A stretch of DNA of 64,000 nucleotides, taken from positions 62,001-126,000 of the forward strand of contig NZ_JAFCLS010000012.1 in the NCBI RefSeq assembly GCF_018131075.1, given 5' to 3'. A model generated the notes under the pieces. That model saw only the letters and a program-made list of their open reading frames with translations. It was not told where the DNA came from and ran no database searches. Each line of letters starts with the position of its first letter. Positions within the stretch are counted from its first letter, which is position 1. The position numbers and the translations under genes are program-made. Of this stretch, positions 1-8,917 are shown in pieces. Source of the stretch: Bradyrhizobium sp. JYMT SZCCT0428 (GTDB lineage: Bacteria; Pseudomonadota; Alphaproteobacteria; Rhizobiales; Xanthobacteraceae).

Positions 1-147
1 GATTTTGCCGCGGTCGCCGACCGTTTCGTTAGCGCTACCGAGAAGATGAAGCGCGACGGCTGGTGGTGGCGCGATGCGGGCCTCACCAACAAGAACATCA
101 AGCGGCAGATTCTGAAAGAGATGTTCACGCGAAAGCGGCGTCGGTAG
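1..147 (+). CDS. C-terminal end of an unidentified protein (partial)
   Basis: An open frame enters from the left edge and stops at TAG, giving 48 residues of a longer protein. The tail is rich in Lys, Arg and Trp (a WWW run, then a basic end finishing RKRRR). I do not recognise the family. The start lies outside the window. Two dispersed repeats follow it, so it probably ends its own transcription unit. Confidence 0.6.
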   Translation, partial: DFAAVADRFVSATEKMKRDGWWWRDAGLTNKNIKRQILKEMFTRKRRR

Positions 148-180
148 ATCGACTGCAGACCGCGAACTCAACTCTATCTC

Positions 181-283
181 CGTCATCCTGAGGTGCGCGC
201 TCTTGCACGCCTCGAAGGACGACGGCCCGGCTGGTGGCCGCACACCCTTCGAGGCTCGCTGCGCTCGCACCTCAGGGTGACGG
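181..283. repeat. Dispersed palindromic repeat (CGTCATCCTGAGG type)
   Basis: The ends CGTCATCCTGAGGTGCG and CGCACCTCAGGGTGACGG are near-perfect inverted copies around an internal GC-rich arm (cctcgaagg/cccttcgagg). This is the commonest palindromic intergenic element type in Bradyrhizobium-like genomes. A relative lies at 59258-59364. Transcribed, it would form a long hairpin beyond the stop of the partial gene on its left. Confidence 0.75.
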
Positions 284-307
284 AAATTCAAGGTAGCCAA
301 GCTCCAA

Positions 308-344
308 AGACGTGGATGCCCGGCACAAGGCCGGGCATGACGCG
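308..344. repeat. Short dispersed repeat (GACGTGGATGCCCGGC type)
   Basis: GATGCCCGGCacaaGGCCGGGCATGACG forms a compact inverted repeat. The same unit occurs as part of longer elements at 8411-8495 and 45799-45888. It lies just past the 3' end of the membrane-protein gene on the complementary strand and may serve as its terminator-like hairpin. Confidence 0.7.
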
Positions 345-369
345 CATTCGATAAGTTCAAAATCAACTC

Positions 370-987
370 TCAGGCGTGCTTGACGTGCTTTTCCAGGCCC
401 GGGTCGATCAGCTCGCCCTTCATCAGGGCGATCGGCGCCTTGTAGTAGAGCTTGAGGTCGCTGAACGGGTCGGTCACGATCTTGGTCATCCAGACAAGGC
501 CGGTCTCGACGTCGCGGATGAAGAACAAATGGATGGTGCGGAACAGCAGCCCGCCGATACCGATCGCCAGCCAGATCTTGGCGACCTGACGCATGAAGTC
601 CGCCGTCGTCTCCCACGGCGCGAACATGCCGAACAGGGTCGGATCGACATACAGCACCGCCGGCGACAGCGCCCAGATCACCATCAGCACGACCTTGCGC
701 TGCAGATTGTAGCCGACCTTGATCTCTTCCTTGTGCTCGTGGGTGGCGTGGTTGACGTGGTCATAGCCCTTGGGCTCGAAGAAGAAATGCCCGGCCTGGC
801 GTGACGTCATCGACACCAGCCAGCCGACCAGCGCCGACACCACCGGGTCGATGAAGAGCATGACGTAGGCGAACAGAAAGCTCGCGGCGCTGACGAAGTG
901 CAGCGACTGGTTGATGCGGCTGTGGTGATAGTAACGATGGTCGTCCCAACGCTGGGTTCGCAGTTCCTGCATGAAGTTCTTGATCAT
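370..987 (-). CDS. Integral membrane protein, possibly Mpo1/DUF962-like
   Basis: A 205-residue protein with four or so hydrophobic segments. Near the N terminus is a His-rich stretch (RYYHHSRINQSLHF) followed by two membrane segments and a loop reading RQAGHFFFEPKGYDHVNHATHEH. The order His...N...H, then Q-x-GH-x-FE, recalls the Mpo1-like (DUF962) family of membrane iron oxygenases in fatty-acid alpha-oxidation, but the match is by eye and moderate. I chose ATG at 987, preceded by GGGGGAG; a TTG four codons upstream would absorb that ribosome site. It is read in the same direction as the methyltransferase and glycosyltransferase to its right, so a lipid role is plausible. Confidence 0.55.
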   Translation of the reverse strand: MIKNFMQELRTQRWDDHRYYHHSRINQSLHFVSAASFLFAYVMLFIDPVVSALVGWLVSMTSRQAGHFFFEPKGYDHVNHATHEHKEEIKVGYNLQRKVVLMVIWALSPAVLYVDPTLFGMFAPWETTADFMRQVAKIWLAIGIGGLLFRTIHLFFIRDVETGLVWMTKIVTDPFSDLKLYYKAPIALMKGELIDPGLEKHVKHA

Positions 988-1108
988 GATCTCCCCCAAA
1001 ATTCTTTCGGGTTAAGGATTAACGGGATTCGATGTCCGGCGTATGACATCATCGAAATGTCATATGAAGTTTCGCGGCGCCGCATTGACGCAGCGCCGCG
1101 GCGGCGCG

Positions 1109-1798
1109 CTACGCAGCTTTCGCGACGTCGATTTTCCGGAAACGCACCAGCGAGAAGTGACCGAGCGGCGGCACCAGGCGGCGCTCCGCCAGCTCCATGC
1201 CGCGCGCGCCTGATAGCCACTGCGCGTAGCGCGACCACGCGAACTCGGCGGTGCGGAAGCCGAGCGGGCGAACCACCGGCTGCAGGCGCTGCTCGATGAA
1301 GCGGCGCACGCCGGCGTCCGCACTGACGCGGGTCAGGATGATGAGTTCACCGCCCGGGCGCAGCACGCGGGCGAATTCGTCGAGCGCCGCCTCCGGGTTC
1401 GGCACGGCCGTGACGACATATTGCGCCATCACGACGTCGAAGGAGTTGTCGGGGAATTCGAGTTTCTCGGCGTCCATGACAGCCAGGCCCTCGACGTTCT
1501 TCAGCTTGAGTTCGTCGACGCGCTTCCTGGCCTTCTGCAGCATCGCTTCCGAAATGTCGGTGCCGAAGATGCGCAAGTGCGGTGCGTATTGCGGCAGCGA
1601 GATGCCGGTGCCGACACCGACCTCGAGCACGCGGCCGCCGATCTTGTTGGTGGCCTGGATCGCCGCCTTGCGGCCCTTGCTGAACACGCCGCCGAAAACG
1701 AGGTCGTATACCGGTGCCCAGCGGTCGTAGGCCTGCTCGACCGTCTCGCGGTCGAAGTCCAACGCCCTGGTGCCGTCAAGTTTGATGATGTCTGCCAT
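1109..1798 (-). CDS. Class I SAM-dependent methyltransferase, PmtA-like phospholipid N-methyltransferase
   Basis: A 229-residue Rossmann methyltransferase. The N-terminal signature ETVEQAYDRWAPVYDLVFG, SAM motif I VLEVGVGTGISLPQY, the acidic FGTDISEAML loop and the RVLRPGGELIILTR motif are those of Rhodobacter-type phosphatidylethanolamine N-methyltransferases, which methylate PE stepwise towards phosphatidylcholine at the cytoplasmic membrane. Bradyrhizobium carries several Pmt/PmtX paralogues, so the exact member and substrate (PE, monomethyl- or dimethyl-PE) cannot be assigned here. The stop of the upstream glycosyltransferase lies 37 bp before its start, so the two are probably co-transcribed leftwards. 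Other ubiquinone/menaquinone-type methyltransferases are the alternative. Confidence 0.8.
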   Translation of the reverse strand: MADIIKLDGTRALDFDRETVEQAYDRWAPVYDLVFGGVFSKGRKAAIQATNKIGGRVLEVGVGTGISLPQYAPHLRIFGTDISEAMLQKARKRVDELKLKNVEGLAVMDAEKLEFPDNSFDVVMAQYVVTAVPNPEAALDEFARVLRPGGELIILTRVSADAGVRRFIEQRLQPVVRPLGFRTAEFAWSRYAQWLSGARGMELAERRLVPPLGHFSLVRFRKIDVAKAA

Positions 1799-1835
1799 GG
1801 TCTGCCTTCTCGTCTCTCTTCAAAAGTAGATTGAA

Positions 1836-2891
1836 CTAACCCTGTACGGCGCTGGTGCCGGGGATGCGGCGCGCCGGCAGCGTGGCGCGGCTGGGCTGCA
1901 GCGCGGCCAGATTGCCGATGAACTGACGGGCGCTGTTTTCCCAGGAACGCCCCAGCGCAAAGTTCCGGCAGGTCTCGCGCGACATCGTCAGCGCGCGCAG
2001 GCAGGCACTGCGCAGATCCCAGTCCAGCGCACCGATCGGATGATCGGAGATGACGTCCAAAGGCCCGGTGACCGGAAACGCCGCAACCGGCGTGCCGCAA
2101 GCGAGCGCTTCCAACTGGACGACGCCGAAGGTGTCAGTGAGGCTCGGAAACACAAAGACATCGGCAGCGGCGAGATGCGACCTGAGATCCTCGCCCTTCT
2201 TCTCGCCGAGGAAGACGGCGTGCGGATATTTCTGCGCCAGTTGCGCCCGCTGCGGCCCGTCGCCGACAACGACTTTCGTTCCCGGCAGGTCGAGCGCGAG
2301 AAACGCCTCGAGATTCTTTTCGACCGCAACCCGGCCCATGGTCATGAAGATCGGCCGCGGCAGGTCGATCGTGGCCGGGCTCTCAGGCGAGAACAAATCG
2401 GTGTCGACGCCGCGGGTCCAGAAGCCAAGCTTGCGAAAACCGCGCTCGCTCAGCTCCTGCCGCAATGAGGCGGTCGCGACCATGGTGGTCGACGCCGCCG
2501 CATGAAAATGCCGCAACAAAGCGTAGCCGACGCTGGCCGGGATCATGGTGCGGACCGCGACATATTCCGGGAAGCGCGTGGTGTAGGACGTGGTGAACGC
2601 GAGCTTGTGGCGGCGGCAATAGCCGCGCACCGCCCAGCCGATCGGGCCTTCGGTCGCGATATGAATTGCCTCGGGCGCCGCCGCCTCGATCCGGCGAGCG
2701 ATCTCGCGGCGGTTCGGCAGCGCGATGCGCAAGCCGGGATAGGTGGGAACGCCGACGGACGGAAATCCGTCGGGCGTCAGGAAGCTGATCTCGGCGTCAA
2801 GCTTGGACGCACTGCGCGCCAGCGAGGTTAACGTCCGGACAACGCCATTCACCTGCGGATGCCAGGCGTCGGTTGCTATCAATACCCGCAT
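1836..2891 (-). CDS. GT4-family glycosyltransferase
   Basis: A 351-residue GT-B glycosyltransferase of family 4. It opens with MRVLIATDAWHPQVNGVVRT, the N-terminal motif of MgtA-like mannosyl/glucosyltransferases acting on lipids. The donor-site segment (RPIFMTMGRVAVEKNLEAFL) and the C-terminal E-x7-E motif (FPSLTDTFGVVQLEALACG) are intact. In rhizobia and relatives such enzymes build glycolipids (for example diglycosyl- or glucuronosyl-diacylglycerol) that replace phospholipids under phosphate limitation. Pairing with a PmtA-like methyltransferase just downstream supports a membrane-lipid role, but the acceptor is unknown. It is divergent from the TAXI protein gene; the 135-bp gap should hold both promoters. 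Confidence 0.85.
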   Translation of the reverse strand: MRVLIATDAWHPQVNGVVRTLTSLARSASKLDAEISFLTPDGFPSVGVPTYPGLRIALPNRREIARRIEAAAPEAIHIATEGPIGWAVRGYCRRHKLAFTTSYTTRFPEYVAVRTMIPASVGYALLRHFHAAASTTMVATASLRQELSERGFRKLGFWTRGVDTDLFSPESPATIDLPRPIFMTMGRVAVEKNLEAFLALDLPGTKVVVGDGPQRAQLAQKYPHAVFLGEKKGEDLRSHLAAADVFVFPSLTDTFGVVQLEALACGTPVAAFPVTGPLDVISDHPIGALDWDLRSACLRALTMSRETCRNFALGRSWENSARQFIGNLAALQPSRATLPARRIPGTSAVQG

Positions 2892-3026
2892 GTCGGGACC
2901 CCGGGATTATCCATGATTCTCACTTCCCGACGTTGGTTCATGGATATTTCAAGCGTATGACGTCATCGATCTGTAAGGATGTTTTTCCCGTCACCCCGGC
3001 GCTTTTTCGTGTAACGTGACAGTACG

Positions 3027-4427
3027 ATGTCAAACCCGAACGCAAATTCCGCCCCATCCCGCCCACGCCGGAAGCGAAAGAACAATTCGCTGCTGGTGCT
3101 CGCCGCCGGAATTTTCATTTTCGGCGCCGCCGCCGCCACGCTCTATTACCTGTTGCAGCCGACTACCTTGCGGATCGCGGTTGGCCCGCCCGGAAGCGAC
3201 GATCAGAAACTGATCCAGCTGATGGCGCAGACCTTCGCGCGCGACCACAGCTCGGTTCGGCTGTCGCTCGTTTCGACCCCGGGCGCGGTCGAGAGCATCG
3301 CGCTGTTCAACAGCGGCAAGGCGGACCTTGCGGTGGCGCGCGGCGATCTGAACCTGCCGGCCAATGCCGAGTCGGTCGCCATCCTGCGCAAGAACGTCGT
3401 GGTGCTGTGGGCGCCTTCAGGCATCGCGCCGAAAGGCTCGAAGAAAACGCCGGCGGCCAAGATCAAGAGCCTCGACGAACTCGCCGGACATCGCGTCGGC
3501 GTCGTCGGACGAACCGAGGCCAACGTCAAGCTACTGCGCACGATCCTGACCGAGGCCGGCATCAAGGTCGACAAGGTGACGATCACCCAGTTCGGCGTCA
3601 ATCAGCTCGCCGAGATGGCGCGCGACCAGACCGTCGACGCGTTCATGACGGTCGGCCCGCTCAACAGCAAGATCACCGTGGACGCGATCAACGCCACCGT
3701 AGCGGTCCGAGGCGAACCGAAATTTCTCCCGATCGACGTGTCGGAGACGATTTCGAAGAAGCACCCGGTCTATGAAGCCGAAGAAATTCCCGGCAGCATC
3801 TTCGCATCATCGCCGGCGCGCCCCGAAGACAAGATCGATACCGTCAGCGTCAACCATTTGATCATCGCGCCGAAGTTGCTGTCCGACACCGCGGTCGGCG
3901 CACTCGCACGCCAGATCTTTACCCACCGCCAGCAGCTCGCGCGCGAACTGCCGAGCGCCTCGCAAATCGAGAAGCCGGACACCGACAAGGACGCCGCGCT
4001 GCCCGCGCATACCGGCGCTGCCGCCTATATCGACGGCAACGAGCGGACGTTCCTCGAGAGAAACAGCGACTATCTCTGGTTCGCGATCATGGTGTTCTCG
4101 GGCATCGGCTCGGCCTGGGCGTGGCTGCAGCATTACTGGAAGCGCGAAGAGCGCGAGCAATATGCCGGGCATCGCGACAATCTGCTCGACCTGATTTCGA
4201 AGGCGCGCACGGCACAAACGCCCGAAGAACTGTTCGAGATGCAGGGTACGGCGGATGCGCTGTTGCGCGAGGCGCTCGACTTTCACGAGGAGGGTGCGAT
4301 CGAGGACGGGGAATTAGCCGCCATCGGGCTGGCGCTCGAACAATTCCACCATGCGGTGACCGACCGCCGCGCCATGATCGGCACGGCCGAACCCGACATG
4401 CAGCGGCTGCGGGCGCTACAGAGCTAA
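3027..4427 (+). CDS. TAXI-family TRAP-type solute-binding protein, membrane anchored
   Basis: A 466-residue protein: a basic N-terminal tail (about 22 residues), a transmembrane anchor (SLLVLAAGIFIFGAAAATLYYLL), then the TAXI domain (TLRIAVGPPGSDDQKLIQLMA; later LDELAGHRVGVVGRTEANVKLL). After residue 345 a second membrane helix (YLWFAIMVFSGIGSAWAWLQ) leads to a cytoplasmic helical tail of about 100 residues. TAXI proteins are periplasmic receptors of TRAP transporters. This double-anchored form with a cytosolic extension, and with no TRAP permease gene nearby, suggests that it works alone or with a distant permease, possibly in sensing. Start ATG at 3027 has no strong ribosome site. Confidence 0.8.
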   Translation: MSNPNANSAPSRPRRKRKNNSLLVLAAGIFIFGAAAATLYYLLQPTTLRIAVGPPGSDDQKLIQLMAQTFARDHSSVRLSLVSTPGAVESIALFNSGKADLAVARGDLNLPANAESVAILRKNVVVLWAPSGIAPKGSKKTPAAKIKSLDELAGHRVGVVGRTEANVKLLRTILTEAGIKVDKVTITQFGVNQLAEMARDQTVDAFMTVGPLNSKITVDAINATVAVRGEPKFLPIDVSETISKKHPVYEAEEIPGSIFASSPARPEDKIDTVSVNHLIIAPKLLSDTAVGALARQIFTHRQQLARELPSASQIEKPDTDKDAALPAHTGAAAYIDGNERTFLERNSDYLWFAIMVFSGIGSAWAWLQHYWKREEREQYAGHRDNLLDLISKARTAQTPEELFEMQGTADALLREALDFHEEGAIEDGELAAIGLALEQFHHAVTDRRAMIGTAEPDMQRLRALQS

Positions 4428-4428
4428 A

Positions 4429-4487
4429 AGCGTTTTCGAGCGAAGTGGATGCCGGTTCGCGTAAAGAAAACGCGTCAAAACAAGAGT
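4429..4487. repeat. Partial copy of the AGCGTTTTCGAGCGAAGTGG repeat
   Basis: This begins one base after the TAXI stop codon. Its complement matches the right half of the longer element at 63876-63980 (GACGCGTTTTCTTCGCGCGAACCGGT, then CCACTTCGCTCGAAAACGCT). Shorter relatives sit at 9590-9621 and 35333-35387. The hairpin half of the full element is missing here. Confidence 0.65.
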
Positions 4488-4716
4488 CTGGAGAACTGCG
4501 GCTTTTTCTCCATTTTTTTAATGCTTTGCGCACGAACTGCGCTCCCGCCGCCGTCTCCAAACCCCTGCGACGAAGCCGTCCTGAAACAATTCCCTAACGC
4601 GACGAAACCATTTTGGCGACATTGTGCAAATGTCCTGAAACGGTTGGCCTGTACTGGATTGCCTCAACGACGCGCTGGAACTGGCGCGACAGGGCGCAAA
4701 CTGAAGGGGACGACCG

Positions 4717-5400
4717 ATGTTCAACTCATTCAAACTGAATACCCGCCTCGCCGCCGCCGCTTTCGGCGCCATCGCGATTGGCGCAACCGCATTATCTACA
4801 CCCGCCGCCGCAGCCCCGCTGCCGCTGTTTCCCTTCTTCATGGCGCCCCCGGTTGAAGCCGCTCCGCCGCCGGTCGCGGTTGCTCCCTCGCAGGATGAAG
4901 AGCGCTTCGAGCTGCCCGCCCGCCTGCGCCGCCAGGTCGTGAACTACAACACCCGCGAAGCTCCAGGCACCATCATCATCGACACCCCCAACACCTATCT
5001 CTATCTGGTGATGGGCAACGGCCAGGCGATGCGCTACGGCATCGGCATCGGCCGCGACGGCTTCACCTGGTCCGGCACCCAGACGATCACCAAGAAGGCG
5101 GAATGGCCGGCATGGACGCCGCCCCCGGAAATGATCGCCCGCCAGCCCTACCTGCCGCGCCACATGACCGGTGGCCCGGGTAACCCGCTCGGCGCGCGCG
5201 CGATGTATCTCGGCGGCACCATCTATCGCATCCACGGCACCAATGCTCCGGAGACGATCGGCACCCGCGTTTCCTCCGGTTGCCTGCGCCTCACCAATGA
5301 AGACGTCAGCGACCTCTACTCGCGGGTCAGCGTCGGCACCAAGGTGATCGTGCTGCCGATGACGGATCGCCGCGCCGACCTCGGCCGCACCATCCGCTAA
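4717..5400 (+). CDS. L,D-transpeptidase (YkuD/ErfK family), secreted
   Basis: A 227-residue protein with an N-terminal signal peptide (AAAFGAIAIGATALSTPAAAA) and a YkuD catalytic domain from about residue 75. The catalytic pair is His173 (YRIHGTNAP) and Cys189 (SSGCLRLTNEDVSDLY), with the conserved RYGIGIGRDGF strand. It should form 3-3 crosslinks in peptidoglycan or attach proteins to it in the periplasm. A paralogue with the same core lies at 42462-43751. The start ATG is preceded by AAGGGGACGACCG. A strong intrinsic terminator follows 22 bp after the stop, so it is probably monocistronic. Confidence 0.93.
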   Translation: MFNSFKLNTRLAAAAFGAIAIGATALSTPAAAAPLPLFPFFMAPPVEAAPPPVAVAPSQDEERFELPARLRRQVVNYNTREAPGTIIIDTPNTYLYLVMGNGQAMRYGIGIGRDGFTWSGTQTITKKAEWPAWTPPPEMIARQPYLPRHMTGGPGNPLGARAMYLGGTIYRIHGTNAPETIGTRVSSGCLRLTNEDVSDLYSRVSVGTKVIVLPMTDRRADLGRTIR

Positions 5401-5422
5401 GGCGTTCCGTCTTCAATATCTG

Positions 5423-5456
5423 AAAACGGCTCCGGCATTCGCCGGAGCCGTTTTTG
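5423..5456 (+). terminator. Rho-independent terminator of the L,D-transpeptidase gene
   Basis: A perfect 14-bp stem (AAAACGGCTCCGGC / GCCGGAGCCGTTTT) with loop ATTC and a T run. It can act on both strands. Confidence 0.9.
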
Positions 5457-5806
5457 CGTTGCGGAGTTCACTGCCGCCGGTCCAATCCTCCAAAAACATC
5501 TTCGCGCACGGCCGAAGTGCGATATGTTGCCTGGAACTCGGCAATCAAAAGCAACGACGCCGTCGGCCGGCACAATTTGTTCGGCGGTCAAAAAGGCGGA
5601 ATAACGCCGCCGTCGATTGTAGGGAGGATTCATGAAGCTTCAGCCGCAAGCGGGCAGTGCCGAAGGCCCGTTGGAGTGCTAGCGGTATTTTGCCCACGGC
5701 GGGCTTGCAATGTTCATCTCACGTTTTGGGGGGCCGATCCGTTTTCAATGGAGTCGGCAGGGAGGCGTGCGCCTCGTTGATCAAACACACCCAACAGGAG
5801 AACATC

Positions 5807-6142
5807 ATGCATTTTTGTATGACAGCACAGTATACGCCTCAGGCTCTCAACAAAATCATGGAAAATCCCAAGACCAATCGCCATGAAGCGGCGAAAAAGC
5901 TGATCGAAGCAGCTGGTGGCAAATTACTCTCGATGTACAGCACCGCTGCCGATGGACCCGGCGTTCTGGTAATCTTCGATGTACCTGACCCCAATGCAGC
6001 ACCGGCCATTTCAGGCACGGTGGTGGCATCCGGTGCCATCCACAATGTACACCTCACTCGTTTGTGGACGCAGGATGAAATCACGCTGGTTCGCCAGAAG
6101 GCGGTCCAGCTTCGTGGCTCATACACGCCGCCCGGCGGCTAG
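5807..6142 (+). CDS. GYD domain-containing protein
   Basis: A 111-residue protein. MHFCMTAQYTPQALNKIMENP, the KLIEAAGGKLLSMY segment and the GVLVIFDVPDPNAAPAI strand match the small GYD-domain family (ferredoxin-like alpha/beta fold, function unknown, common in rhizobia). The frame is open upstream, but ATG 5807 has AGGAG six bases before it and is the conserved N terminus. It has no signal peptide and is presumably cytosolic. The 400 bases upstream hold no gene I can support, so it probably has its own promoter there. Confidence 0.85.
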   Translation: MHFCMTAQYTPQALNKIMENPKTNRHEAAKKLIEAAGGKLLSMYSTAADGPGVLVIFDVPDPNAAPAISGTVVASGAIHNVHLTRLWTQDEITLVRQKAVQLRGSYTPPGG

Positions 6143-6823
6143 TCCGCAGGAGAGCCCAACGGGCGCGCGCAAAGTGCGGCCCGTTGGGCGCCACTCGCAA
6201 CTCCATCCTGCGCCGACGACGAACGATCGTCGTCCGCGATCGGTGTGCGGAGATTTTGGTGGAGATGATCGCACGGAGCCTTTCGCTGACCCCTTGGCGA
6301 AAGCCGGTCGCCAGCGAGCCGCCGCCCAATCCAGCCTCACGGACAGGATCAACCTCAGCGTTGCTGAGGCCTTCGTCAACGTCGGCTCGCTGACCCGGCT
6401 GAACCTATACATCCATCGCCGCCCGCGCAAATTTGCGTGTGGACTGTTTTGTCTGGCGCTCGATTTCCTCGCCGAGGCGATCCGCAAACCGTCACCTGGC
6501 AAGATCGGCTGCCCGCGCGCGCGATGGCTTTCGTGAAATCGGTATTGGCCTGATCGCGGCCGAGCATACGTAAATGCGGTCAATCGGGTCGGTCTTCAAG
6601 GAAATCCGATCAAGCGATCGCAATTATTTGTGAGCGCCGCAAATCGCGTGGCGTCTGCCGCTATCGTGCCGTTAATCCGCCATCTCACCTAGCCTTGTTG
6701 CCTTGTCCGCACGCCGCTACGGCGTGCCCGGTGTTAACGGATTAACGTGATGAGTTCCGGCCCACTCTGGCGCCCCCCTCGCCGCCCCTGTAAGAGAAGT
6801 AATTCAATCGGTCCGGGGGGACG
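6143..6823. other. Non-coding or degenerate stretch
   Basis: About 680 bases without a supportable gene. Several frames stay open on both strands (for example 6119-6583 complement), but they are Arg/Ser/Pro-rich, lack ribosome sites and match no family I recognise. A GC-rich inverted repeat (GCCCAACGGGC / GCCCGTTGGGC) at about 6156-6190 could be the terminator of the GYD gene. The rest may be decayed coding DNA. The promoter of the DUF4403 gene should lie near the right end. Confidence 0.4.
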
Positions 6824-8392
6824 ATGCGTCTGCCGATGCATTCCAAAACGATCCTGATCGGGGCCGCGGTAATCGCGGTCTCGTTTCTGATCAGCCTCAA
6901 AGCTATGGATTGGCTGGCGCCGAGCGGCACGGTCAAGCCGCCGGCGCTTGTCGAATTGCCGCCGCTGGCTCCCGCCCCGCGCAGCTCCACCGTGATGGCG
7001 CCGATCGCGGTGGCGCTGACGGCGATCCGCGACGCCGCCGATCGGAGTTCGCCGCGCGCCTTCAACGGCAAGGCGGAAAATCCCATCTCGCAGATCCTGC
7101 AGAACGCCGATATCGGCTGGACCGCCTCGCGCGGCCCGATCGCCGCGACCGGCGCGCAGGACGCGCTGACGCTGACGACGCCGCTGACCGGGACGCTCAA
7201 CGTCACCGGCTCGCTATCGGCCAAGGCAACGGGGGCGGTCGGCGACGCGCTCGGCGGCCTCCTCGGCGGCAACGTCGCCAAACAGATCGGCAGCGTGAAC
7301 ATCAAGAACCTCAACGCGTCAGCCGAGATCAAGGGCAATGTCGTCATCACCGCGCGGCCGAAGATCGCCGCCGCCTGGCGCATCGAGCCCAATCTCGCCG
7401 CGCAGGTGAATCTGGGCGACACCAGCGTTGCGATGGCCGGCGCCCGCATCAACGTGCCGGCCCAGGTCAAGCCGCTGATCGACAAGACGGTCGCCGATCA
7501 GATCAATCTGGTGCAGGCGCGGATGCGCAATGATCCCGCGTTTGAAAACAACGCGAAGGTGCAGTGGGCCAAGGCCTGCCGCTCGATCCCGCTGCAGGGC
7601 ACCAGCGCCAGCTCATCGCTGCCGGCGCTGTGGCTCGAACTGCGGCCGACAAGGGCGATCGCCGCCCAACCGCGCGTCGACGCGCAGGCGCTGATACTGA
7701 CGCTCGGCATCGAGGCGGAGACCCGCATCACCCCGGTCGAGACCAAGCCCAGTTGCCCGTTCCCCGCCACCATCTCGATCGTGCCGCCGACGCCGGGGCG
7801 GGTCGCGATCGGCGTCCCCGTCGACATGCCCTTCACCGACATCAACAAGATCGTCGAGGCGCAGTTCGCCGGAAAGACCTTTCCCGAGGACGGTTCGGGT
7901 TCGGTCGACGTCACCGTGAAGCGCGCCACGGTGGCGGCATCCGGCAATCGCCTGCTGATTTCGCTGTTGGTGAATGCCAAGGAGAAGAAGAGTTTCTTCG
8001 GCTTCGGCGGCGAGGCCAGTGTGCATATCTGGGGCAAGCCGGTGCTCGATCAGGCACAGCAGACCCTGCGGCTGACCGACATCGAACTCGCGGTCGAATC
8101 GGAGGCGGCGTTCGGCCTGCTCGGCGCTGCGGCGCGCGCGGCGATGCCACATCTGCAGAAGGCGCTGGCGGACAAGGCCACCGTCGACCTCAAGCCGTTC
8201 GCCAGCAACGCGCAGAAAAAGATCGCCGCCGTGATCGCGGACTTCCAGAAGAACGAGGACGGCATTCGCGTCGCCGCCGAGATCACCAAACTGAGATTGG
8301 CCGACATCGCCTTCGATTCAAAAACGCTGCGCGTGATCGCGGAAGCCGAAGGCGCCATCAATGTGTTTGTGACCACGCTGCCGGGGTTGTGA
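6824..8392 (+). CDS. DUF4403 family protein, membrane anchored
   Basis: A 522-residue protein with an N-terminal membrane anchor or signal (TILIGAAVIAVSFLISLKAM). The conserved core includes INVPAQVKPLIDKTVADQIN, the VQWAKACRSIPL motif and a second repeat-like half (LRLTDIELAVESEAAFGLLGAA) typical of DUF4403, whose two halves resemble tandem lipid-binding barrel folds. It is likely periplasmic and its biochemical role is unknown. The start at 6824 is preceded by GGGGGG at close spacing; a second Met four codons later is possible. It stands alone, followed by a dispersed repeat. Confidence 0.85.
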   Translation: MRLPMHSKTILIGAAVIAVSFLISLKAMDWLAPSGTVKPPALVELPPLAPAPRSSTVMAPIAVALTAIRDAADRSSPRAFNGKAENPISQILQNADIGWTASRGPIAATGAQDALTLTTPLTGTLNVTGSLSAKATGAVGDALGGLLGGNVAKQIGSVNIKNLNASAEIKGNVVITARPKIAAAWRIEPNLAAQVNLGDTSVAMAGARINVPAQVKPLIDKTVADQINLVQARMRNDPAFENNAKVQWAKACRSIPLQGTSASSSLPALWLELRPTRAIAAQPRVDAQALILTLGIEAETRITPVETKPSCPFPATISIVPPTPGRVAIGVPVDMPFTDINKIVEAQFAGKTFPEDGSGSVDVTVKRATVAASGNRLLISLLVNAKEKKSFFGFGGEASVHIWGKPVLDQAQQTLRLTDIELAVESEAAFGLLGAAARAAMPHLQKALADKATVDLKPFASNAQKKIAAVIADFQKNEDGIRVAAEITKLRLADIAFDSKTLRVIAEAEGAINVFVTTLPGL

Positions 8393-8410
8393 GAGAACAG
8401 CTTTATCCGT

Positions 8411-8495
8411 CGTCATGCCCGGCCTTGTGCCGGGCATCCACGTCTTCCATCAAGCAAGAAAGACGTGGATGGCCGGGACAAGCCCGGCCATGACG
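8411..8495. repeat. Dispersed palindromic repeat (CGTCATGCCCGGC type)
   Basis: Two back-to-back hairpins: CGTCATGCCCGGCcttgtGCCGGGCATCCACGTCTT, then AAGACGTGGATGGCCGGGacaaGCCCGGCCATGACG. The outer ends are inverted copies. The same architecture is at 45799-45888. It sits between convergent genes, downstream of both. Confidence 0.8.
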
Positions 8496-8511
8496 ATGGT
8501 GGGCGTGCATA

Positions 8512-8724
8512 TCACCCTTCAAACTTGAACGAGACTTTCACCTTGGCGCGGTAGGCTTCGACCTTGCCTTTGGCGTCCAGTTGCAGATCGAGTTGCACGA
8601 CTTCGGCGACGCGAAGATCGCGCAAGGACTTTCCGGCCCTCGCGACGGCCGCAGTCGCGGCCTTTTCCCAGGAGTCCTTGCTGGTACCGATCAGCTCAAT
8701 CACCTTGTAGACGCTCTCAGCCAT
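8512..8724 (-). CDS. Dodecin family flavin-binding protein
   Basis: A 70-residue protein. SVYKVIELIGTSKDSWEKAA and the C-terminal VEAYRAKVKVSFKFEG strand are the dodecin signature, with the expected length. Dodecins form hollow dodecamers that bind and buffer flavin (riboflavin or FMN) or related ligands in the cytosol. GGAGGACGACATG gives a clear ribosome site. Nothing nearby indicates an operon. Confidence 0.92.
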   Translation of the reverse strand: MAESVYKVIELIGTSKDSWEKAATAAVARAGKSLRDLRVAEVVQLDLQLDAKGKVEAYRAKVKVSFKFEG

Positions 8725-8847
8725 GTCGTCCTCCCGTTGATGTTTACAGGCAGGACTTAAAGTGCTCCTGCCGCGCCTCAGCCTAACATCGCAATTTCAG
8801 GCCTGATAGGATGCGGTGCAGCAATTGCACGCAGAGCGAGCTTCAGC

Positions 8848-8887
8848 AAAACAAAAGGCCGGGCGGCAATGATGCCGTCCGGCCCTT
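8848..8887 (-). terminator. Intrinsic terminator of the PRC-barrel gene
   Basis: Read on the complementary strand, AAGGGCCGGACGGCA pairs imperfectly with TGCCGCCCGGCCTT around ATCA and is followed by TTTTGTTTTG. It lies about 30 bp beyond the stop at 8918. Confidence 0.75.
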
Positions 8888-8917
8888 CGGTTCAGTCGAG
8901 ACTTTAAAGTCGCGAGC

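Noticed and set aside
6119-6583. A 154-residue complementary frame in the 6.1-6.8 kb gap
   Set aside because: Arg/Ser/Pro-rich, no ribosome site, no family; treated as non-coding or decayed.
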